DNA of 64,000 nt from NCBI RefSeq assembly GCF_964204645.1, contig NC_134036.1, forward strand, positions 5,095,600 to 5,159,599, written 5' to 3'. Source of the DNA: Tubulanus polymorphus. Lineage: Eukaryota; Nemertea; Palaeonemertea; Tubulaniformes; Tubulanidae. Below, piece after piece: positions 56,400-64,000 of the stretch. Under the pieces are notes generated by a model. That model was not told the DNA's origin and searched no databases. It was given only the letters and a program-made list of their open reading frames with translations. Both the position numbers and the translations under genes were made by a program. Each line of letters begins with the position of its first letter. Within the stretch, counting starts at the first letter, position 1.

Positions 56400-59230
56400 C
56401 TTCAATACATAGTCAGACTGTTTTCAAATCGATTCGTCAACCTCGGTTCACTTTTCGAGTTTCCGTTGTGGGCTATTTTGTCTATTCTCGGAATGACTAT
56501 CGGGATATAGTTAAAACCTCCAATAAAACCCCTAGCGTAAATAGACATAGAAAATAGAAAGTCCCCGCCATTTAGCCGATACCGAATTCCTGCAGAGCCA
56601 CGATTTTGCATTGAAAATTGCGAGACACTTTATTATTTTCTATAAAAATGTACAGTTTATTGACACACTGTTTTAAGCTCTCAAGGTCAATAACATACCA
56701 ATGAAAATGAATGAAATAACATATCTGTTAAATACTTAATTGGAATTATGAATCAGTTGTATTTGCTAGTTTCACGTATGTTTCATGCGACCAAGGGATT
56801 CAACCGCGAAAGATGTTCAATAAACTGCTTATACCTATCGTACTGATAACGATATAATCAATGATAATGATAATAATATTAAGAATGTAATTTATAAAAC
56901 GCGCTAAATCGAGCCAAACTTCTCAAAGCGCTTTACGTGTGGTACATAAACCCGGTGGGTTTGTAAGGGACGCCAAATCTAAAGAAAAATCGAACGAAAT
57001 CCTACAATCAAGTATTCATGATTTGAAGAGATAAACATCTAAACTAGTTCCTTCTTTCTGCAAATATCGAATTAGTTTTTCGTCAGCTTGCTAACAGCTA
57101 ACAGCATTGAACACGAATAATCTCTCGGTTGTGGGTCAAACACCTTATCCACCATGCCACAGGACAGGACAAAAAGTACTTCTCTCGCGATGTTCTTTCG
57201 TTTCAACTTTGTCGTCGAAAATTCGTATTCGGCGCTTTTTTTTTCAAATTGAACCACCGATTAGATCTCGAATATAGCAATCGGTAGACTTTGTATAATT
57301 CGATCGGAGAAAACATTCGATAAAACCCCGACGGTAGGCCTAGATCCACGTCTAAGAATCGACGAGTGAATATACGAGTAGCGCCGATAAACAGATGGCG
57401 ACGGGTTCTGTTCATTGTGTTCGCAAATAATTCCGATAAGGAATGCGTCATATTCGGTAGACATTCTGTAGACATTCGCTTATCGGGATACAAGCTCCGA
57501 TTCGACGTAGGTTGTTATATTCATACTCGGTTCGCCCGTTTACCATATTCCGGTGGTTTCAGGGTCCATTTTCGTTGATTATATAGTAACACATAGGACG
57601 TGATCGATCGCCTCTAAAGATGAACTTCTCCAAAAAATAATCTAACAACTAGGCTATCTCATGGGATCTATATAACAGTTGTACTGGTGGCTGCCAAAAT
57701 TCGAACTCTCTCACCTTCTACTGGTTTCCCATCTTAACTACTCTCTCCCTCTACCAACTTTCAACCACGTGATCTCTCCCTACCAAATTTAGTATGGTTT
57801 CTACAGAATCAAACTCTCCGACTAGAAATATATTTCCAACCACCAACACTACATACCAAGTTCCTGAATCACGTTTTCTGAATTATTCCCTTAGACTAAG
57901 CTATTTACATTTCTTTTTTTCTTCGTTAAAACCAACTATTCACATTAAATCATTATTTCTATTTGTTTCCCCAGACGTTACTATTTATATAATATTAGAA
58001 TATTTATATCATTATTTAATCAACCCTTGTCAACTATCAGATGCGTATTTCTATTTTCTAATTATTTGACCGGAGATACTAAATATACCAATATTTCGCG
58101 TTGAGACGGTCGTGTTGGCAATTCCGCTAAATGCCTAATCATATTTAAGTGAAACTTATGTGAATAGTTTCTTTACGATAGATATTTCATTTATTCTTCC
58201 AATAGCAAGCTCCATTACAACTACGTCATACCCACTGGATTTAGTTGGCTGACTGAAAAGGTTTGAAGGTTTTTTGCCGCGTATAGAAAAAACAAATACA
58301 AATAATTTCCTTTTCATATAATTTCTCTTTACTATATATACATATATGTATCATAACATTCTTTTTTTTTCATTAAACATTTTTGGGTTTTCTGCTTTTG
58401 AACAGAAAAACCCATCGATATCATTCGGATTATTATCATTATTATCATCATTATTATTTCTATTGTTATAATTACTATTATTATTATTATTCTAAATCAT
58501 TATTAATATCATTACTTTTGTTTTGATTATCATTTTCCTTCCCCTTTCCAAACTGATTGTACTCCCGAAAAGTAACTAAAAACCTTCGGCTCCACTGCTA
58601 CTAAATGGATTTTTACCGAATATTGTAGGGTTTTTCTTAAATCCACTGATTTCATGTATTTTGATTTTGATTGGCCCTCAGTTTATCCTCCGGAGGGGGT
58701 CTAAATTAATTTGAATAGGTCAAATGCTGTACAGTACATGTTTTTAGTGCCTTTTGAGTATTTCATAATTCGTAGCCTTGGAGAACTAGAAACTCTTATC
58801 ATATCGGACGGTTTAAATAGAACATTTACATTTCTAACACAGATTATATTTTGGATATTAAATTTTTCAAATAGTTTTCATGTCCGAAAGCGCCGGTCTG
58901 TCAACATTGAAACTCATCCTGGTTTCCATCTCTGGAATTGGAACGCCCCGTTATTGGGTTTTAATACGATACCCCGGGATTTATGTAAACTACCATTGAA
59001 ATCGAACTTTGCTTTAAGTGACCGTTATTGAAAAGTCTCATAGTGCTTGTTCTTTTATGTGCTATCGATAGTAATTTGTAGGGTCGTATTGTGATGCGTG
59101 TATAATACATTAATGGTCGTTTTTCCAGTCATATCAGGTTCGAATCTCCGATAATAAAAAATGTTTGATATCTAGTTATAATTTCCATAGAGTTTTATAT
59201 TAATGTTGCTGCTAATCAGACAACCCTTTA
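56400..59230. other. long gene-free spacer
   Basis: Contains a pyrimidine-rich stretch (57690-57800), ATT/ATC-rich simple sequence (58420-58510) and ORFs without recognisable domains (57203-57493 minus; 58711-59031 plus). The minus ORF has a stretch reading FYRMFSPIELYKVYRLLYSR that looks protein-like, but I cannot place it in a family. Confidence 0.4.
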
Positions 59231-59249
59231 TCGCTGCTTTGCAGCCATA

Positions 59250-59272
59250 TTTATTATAAACATTAATTTATT
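59250..59272 (-). promoter_or_regulatory. AATAAA signals of the glycosyltransferase gene
   Basis: Two minus-strand AATAAA hexamers (59250-59255 and 59267-59272) lie 35-60 nt downstream of the TGA stop. Confidence 0.6.
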
Positions 59273-59306
59273 ACAATCACTATGATATTAGCACGTAGTC
59301 GACTCG

Positions 59307-61715
59307 TCAGCCGATTGAAGGGTTAGGCTTGTCGATGAGCGATACTTTCCTAGCTACGTCGACGCGTTTAGGGGCTATGCTGTCCATTGAACGGGGCGCG
59401 CCGGGACCTTTTCGGACGTCTTTCAACGACGTGTGCACGAAATTGTGTACGGTGTAAGCGCTTTCCGGTACGGGCTCATTCACGTAGCCCGTTCCGTTCA
59501 AATAGCCACACCACCTTTTCGATTCGGCCTTCGTTGGCTTTTTCTTTTCGCAAATATGTTTTAGTCTATGCGAGTTGTTCTCGTCGAAATGCGGGTTGAA
59601 CCGATGATGAGAAGGTATGTAAATCGCGTCGCAAACGCGCCAGAGTTGCCGCCCGCGAACGCGTTCCTGTTCGTACCGGTCGAGCGCTATCTTAACCATG
59701 AACGGCCCAGTTTTCCAGAGCACTTCGTTCGGGCTTGTCGCGCGGTTGCGCTCGGGCAGGGCTTCGATGATAGCGCCTATTGCCGGGTGGCCGGGCGTCG
59801 AAACCATGAACGAGTTTAAAGGGGTCGATTCGCGGTTGAACATTAGCAGCGTGTGCGCCGGGTGATCTTCGGGTATCAGGGCGGTGATGTGCGCATCTAA
59901 AAGCCGATCAAATCGTCGATGCGCCACGACGTCCATGTCGGCGTAGACGCCGCCGTATTCGTATAGTACGAAATAGCGAAACGCGTCGGCTCGCATTATT
60001 CCGCGCTTGTACGATCGGTAAAGTCCGGCGTACTTCGGGAATCTCCGTCCGACGAAGTCGGCGGCGAGCGCGTCCGTCCAGAACCAGTATTCCCAATCGG
60101 GGTAAATTTTTGACCAGCTGACTGGACTGGCCACCAGCGCCGGCGGGATCGTCGAATTCATCCAGGTTTGGTGGATGCGTTTCGGAACGGCTCCGCACGA
60201 TCGCCGGCCGGGAGTTAGGAATGGCGCGTAGCTGGAGTTTTGCAGCATCTCGGCGATCGTGTCGCCGTATACGAATGTCAGACGCGGGGTCAGCAACGCG
60301 TCCGGTGCGGCCGGGAACTGACTGAAATGATAGATAGGGATTAAGATCACGTTTTGCTCGGATCAAATTGATACTCGAAAATATGCCGTAGCAGAGCAAC
60401 CCGTGTTAATCTGGGACCGGTTTTATAGACTGGCATTATCTTCAATCCGGGGCCTAATTCAATTGAAAATGAATTTAGTAAGCCCCAGGGGCCAGTTGGA
60501 TAGTCATGGCTTAGACCTAAGACCAATCTAAGACCAACTTAGATCTATAGGCAATCTAATAACCCAAGACCAGTCTTAGGATTTGGGACCACTTTTGGAC
60601 TTTAAGTCACGACTGTGCAACTGGCGCCTGGGATAAAGTTGATAGCAGTCTATAAAACCGGACGCTGGAGTCGTAGCTGTAAAACGTGTGGTACTTTGAA
60701 GGTGAACTAGATTTTTTTAGATTCGAGGGTAGCAGTGTTAACCGGGTTTAGAATGAATAACGAGAAGATTAGGACTATATAGGTTAACTAGTTAATTTGA
60801 CGCACGAGCTTTCGCTATTCATGTATAGAAGCTTCATCGGGTGAATGAGTGATTAAACTTCTATACGTCAGTAGCGAAAGCTCGTGCGTCAAATAAATAG
60901 GTTACCCATATAGTACTACTAGTCTCGTTAATTGATTTTGAGTGCAGAGTAACTTCTATCGGGTAAATGAATAAAGTCGATGCAGAAAAGACGGCATTTA
61001 CATAGCGTGAGTGTCACTAATAAGAGAAGACAGAGCGTCATTGTCACTTCATTAACTGTTCAGCTTGTGGTCATATACAGGGCCACTGTCTTGCCACTTA
61101 CTGAGCCCACTTCGGCGTAGTAATTCATTAACTAGGTCAAACGGCTAGGGCGTCTGACTTCGTCCTAGTAATTACGATTAAATCGATTCGATTAATTCTG
61201 TATTATTCCTCTTCGTAACTAGGTCAAAACATTTAGGGCGTTCGGGTCATAGTTTTATGATTCTTAATAAAGGTACTAACATTGTGTAGATATTATTTTT
61301 TGATAGTTTTATTTAGTTGTATACGTCAAAACAGCTGCGCGTTTTGAAATTTCTATAAAAATGATTTCGTATGACAAACGTCAAGCAGCTATGGCGATGG
61401 CCTAAATCGGGCGCGAAAACTCGTATATTTATAGTTATGAACCATAGTTTCCCTGGAATACTAATCCGCCTTGACGTTTTACTGATTCGAAATATCCCGT
61501 AACGTGTCGAGGTGTATATACACGATTAAAGTATTCTCGCTATCCTTTCCTCAACGGCGAATCAGATCGATTTTAGGCGTGGTCTACAGTGATAACGAAT
61601 TCAATACTTACGTTCCCCGTCTAACGATCAAGCCCCGACTGAACGAAACTATCACCAGCGTAACGCAGGCTAGCGCGCAGCACGCGAGCGCTTTTAGCAA
61701 ATATATCCGACGCAT
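59307..61715 (-). CDS. GT32-family type II membrane glycosyltransferase
   Basis: Coding exons 61715-61612 (104 nt, donor GAAC|GTAAGT) and 60321-59307 (1015 nt, acceptor ATTTCAG) join in phase 2 to give 372 codons plus TGA. Exon 1 encodes a short cytosolic tail (MRRIYLLK) and a signal-anchor helix (about residues 9-27), as in Golgi enzymes. Exon 2 carries the catalytic domain with the GT32/DXD-sugar-binding signature: IHQTWMNSTIP, WTD, RADAFRYFVLYEYGGVYADMDV (DMD metal-binding motif), then NSFMVSTPGHP and TGPFMV. The family transfers sugars from nucleotide donors (alpha-1,4-galactosyl/GlcNAc transferases, OCH1 and inositolphosphoceramide mannosyltransferases). Acceptor and sugar cannot be decided. 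An acceptor before the ATG (TTGGTTCAG, exon start about 61747) indicates a further 5' exon. Confidence 0.88.
60483..60632. mobile_element. foldback element in the glycosyltransferase intron
   Basis: Imperfect inverted repeat: CCCCAGGGGCCAGTTGGATA at the left and the reverse complement of CAACTGGCGCCTGGG at the right. The inside (AAGACCAGTCTTAGG) is palindromic. Relatives at 726-780 and 8637-8672. Confidence 0.6.
60796..60893. mobile_element. 98-bp foldback element
   Basis: 36-bp arms (60796-60831, 60858-60893) starting TTTGACGCACGAGCTTTCGC pair with only a few mismatches around a 26-nt loop. Confidence 0.8.
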
Positions 61716-62836
61716 CGCGGTACCGCGCGTTATACCATCAAGTACCTGAACCAAAAAAAAACGCGACAAATTACGAAATAACCTGTAACAACCTACTTGA
61801 AGATATAAAATCCCACTTTTACCATACACCGAGCAAACAATGTGTCCGCCGCAATTTAGCTAATGTTGAAACCATCCACAAAACGTAAGTGATATTGACG
61901 AGATACAAAATGGCGGCTTTTTTATCGCAGAAGGGTTAGGATGAGGCTATGAGTAGTTAGAAAGTTGCAATTCGGGGAAAACGCTGGGGGAAAACGTAAG
62001 GTTTGCACCCGTATGCTTGCGTGTTCGAATCCTAATTTTCGTGGATATATGTCTTAGAATTTTCTAAGTCCAACGCGTTCGCGCATGCGCATTGTATTAA
62101 TTTGTGGAGGCTTTCAACAAATTTCAACAAATTGCGTTTCCTCCAGCTAATGAAATATGGCGGTTTCGGATGCAGTTCCAGAGAAAATTATTGCGTCTTA
62201 TAATGCGATTCCGGCAACACCGCAGATGGAGCAACACACAGCCGGTGGTTAGTCGTAGCGAGAATCGATTCGTTTTCGCTGAAATTCGCATTTCGATTGT
62301 CAGCTTTGCAAAATCCGAAAATTATCAAACGAGTCTTCGGATATAGAAATTAGATTCAATTTCTCAATCAATGTAAGGACGTATAGATTTCGTGAAAGTT
62401 GGCTTACTAATAATCGGAAATGTTGACTCGAATTTAGTATTCTGTTTTGTTTTATAACCCATTCGTTTAATATTATTACATATTTAATGCATTTCCTTAT
62501 TCATTAATTTTGTAAAAGTTTTACTTGAAAATAAATCATATCATAATTAGATTTGAAATGTAGCAGGAATTTGGAGTGCGGTAGCCCGGTGCCCAGCTGT
62601 CCTGGCGGTTTACTGCCGATTCCTCGCTTCCCTCGGTAGCCTTGCCGGTATAACATTTAACTGAGATCGTTTGCCCAAAACTCATCTGTCTTAAAGCTAT
62701 TCATAATATGATATGACGCGTGATGAAGCCCGGTCTGAATTTTCGTCCAGGGCTTAAGCGCGCGCATTATGAGATCGTAGATCATTTTGAACGAAGCTTC
62801 CGTTTTGATCGTCTCTTAAAACAACGATAAACTCAC

Positions 62837-63080
62837 CTGAAACGCCGCGTTGAAGTCAATCCGATTTTAGTTAACTTTCGATTCCGCGCGTGCCTTCGTA
62901 ATCCGTAAAATAGAGCCGAGCTCGCGACGACACTATCGCGTCTCAAAGTATTCCACTTCCCATCGTCGCACCGTCGAATACAAGCAAACAAACACGGGCG
63001 TCGACCGTACTCGAGTTGTACCCAAGAGTGGTGTCGAGGGGCCGCGTTAACCCGGCTTCGAATCTCTGAACGTGACAACT
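62837..63080 (-). other. probable 5' UTR exon of the glycosyltransferase gene
   Basis: A consensus donor (TTTCAG|GTGAGT, exon end 62837) faces the acceptor at about 61747 upstream of the glycosyltransferase ATG. The exon's 5' end is not defined; about 63080 is a guess from base composition. Confidence 0.4.
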
Positions 63081-63227
63081 AATAGAACTAATAGTCGGTT
63101 AAGTATTTCATTTCAAAAAACGGTAAGAGGTTTCACTATACCGTATACAGTGCTTATTATGTTTATAATCATATCTATATGAAATGTTATGCATGACCAT
63201 CTGTTATAATTCCTCTTGAATATATAT

Positions 63228-63228
63228 T

Positions 63229-63299
<71 letters not shown>
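63228..63299. repeat. (TA)n microsatellite
   Basis: About 70 bases of TA dinucleotides. Confidence 0.97.
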
Positions 63300-63300
<1 letters not shown>

Positions 63301-64000
63301 GCTTTCTTATAGGTTAAGTATTTCGTAGAAACAAAATTGCAAAATAGGAGCTTTCACTGCTAAGAGTACATCAAAAATCAAAAGTAGCTTCATCGGGTAA
63401 ATGAATAATAATGCGGATAGTATTCGAGCCCGAGTATTCGGTTTTTGTTTTATAACCCTTTCAGTTCTACGCCGCAGTGCGGTGTATAATAAATCAAGAG
63501 ATGGACTTTGCTATTACATCGCATCACGGTGTATTGATGTAATTAGTAATTAGTTTTTTATATCTAATGAAAGATGGCAGCACCTGTCAAACATCACGAA
63601 CTGACCGCGCTGCATCGTAGATGTGCTAAAGCGGTTTGTTCCTTATTTAACGCACTGGGGTGGAATTTGAATAGAATTTCAAATGATCTCCAGCGTTTTC
63701 GGGTATCAATTAATCGTCACCGAAATCAGGGTTTTAATTAAGTCCGTAATTTAACCTCCCTATCGTAATAATTTTCAAAGTGAAAAAGGTAGAGATCAAT
63801 TTAGAAAGTTCTCTTTTTTCGGACAAAGGACTTGGTGTGGCCTAGATATCCGCACCGGCAATCCTATCCCAATAAATATATTGTCTAGGATTTACGTGTA
63901 GAAATATATGTAACCTGACGACCACTTATTTGTGGTCACATCTGGTATGCTTTACGCGAAGCTTACTATATATCCAAGCAGTCATCTAGATAGTTTATCA
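63300..64000. other. no gene seen
   Basis: Intergenic. A short AGCTTCATCGGGTAAATGAA sequence near 63387 also occurs in part at 60830 and 60954, so it belongs to a dispersed repeat. Confidence 0.4.

Noticed and set aside
57203-57493. 96-codon minus-strand ORF near 57.3 kb as a gene
   Set aside because: One protein-like stretch but no homology I recognise, no signal peptide and no splice partner.
59130-59160. Possible tRNA at GGTTCGAATCTCC
   Set aside because: Isolated B-box-like sequence without cloverleaf.
59908-60399. 163-codon minus-strand ORF overlapping the glycosyltransferase
   Set aside because: Arg-rich alternative frame of the GC-rich catalytic exon, no initiation context and no domain.
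62000-62050. Possible tRNA at a GTTCGAATCC box
   Set aside because: No pairing acceptor stem and no A box at the right distance.

Overview
The window is animal nuclear DNA. Genes are split by GT-AG introns, several have TATA boxes and AATAAA signals, and the spaces between them are AT-rich and full of decayed transposons and microsatellites. A lophotrochozoan invertebrate (mollusc, annelid, brachiopod or similar) fits best, because of a GRL101-like LDLa/LRR receptor, a lineage-expanded class A receptor cluster, a GT32 glycosyltransferase and BEL/Pao elements. The species cannot be fixed from sequence alone.

Layout. 1-7 kb: mostly repeats (tandem duplications, tRNA-arm-like elements, a perfect-TIR MITE), plus a probable promoter with a first exon near 4.2-4.4 kb. 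7.2-7.75 kb: three exons that look like the start of an astacin metalloprotease. 8.1-10.8 kb: the two last exons of an immunoglobulin-domain gene (minus strand). 11-21 kb: mobile-element territory, with a 1.6 kb element with TTAA ends, retrotransposon 3' tails, a block of very AT-rich decayed reading frames, and a broken BEL/Pao gag with an LTR-like stretch. 21.0-22.4 kb: an intronless four-repeat cadherin with a TATA box. 23.5-46.7 kb: an array of closely related class A GPCR genes on the plus strand (four intact, one truncated, one pseudogene). 48.3-54.7 kb: a giant minus-strand receptor with CUB, C-type lectin, LDLa, LRR and 7TM domains. 59.3-62.8 kb: a type II membrane glycosyltransferase of family GT32 (minus strand). 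The rest to 64 kb is non-coding.

The most interesting part is hidden in the GPCR array. Between the receptors, on the minus strand, lie three small genes too short and too intron-split to appear as long ORFs. Each has a conserved signal-peptide exon, a phase-1 intron, and a second coding exon giving a secreted peptide of about 25 residues with six cysteines in a C-C-CC-C-C inhibitor-cystine-knot spacing. Splice sites, phase, reading frame and 3' polyadenylation signals agree in all three. Each follows a receptor gene tail to tail, so the unit [GPCR -> <- knot peptide] occurs three times. This suggests co-duplicated pairs, possibly ligand and receptor; that functional link is inference only.
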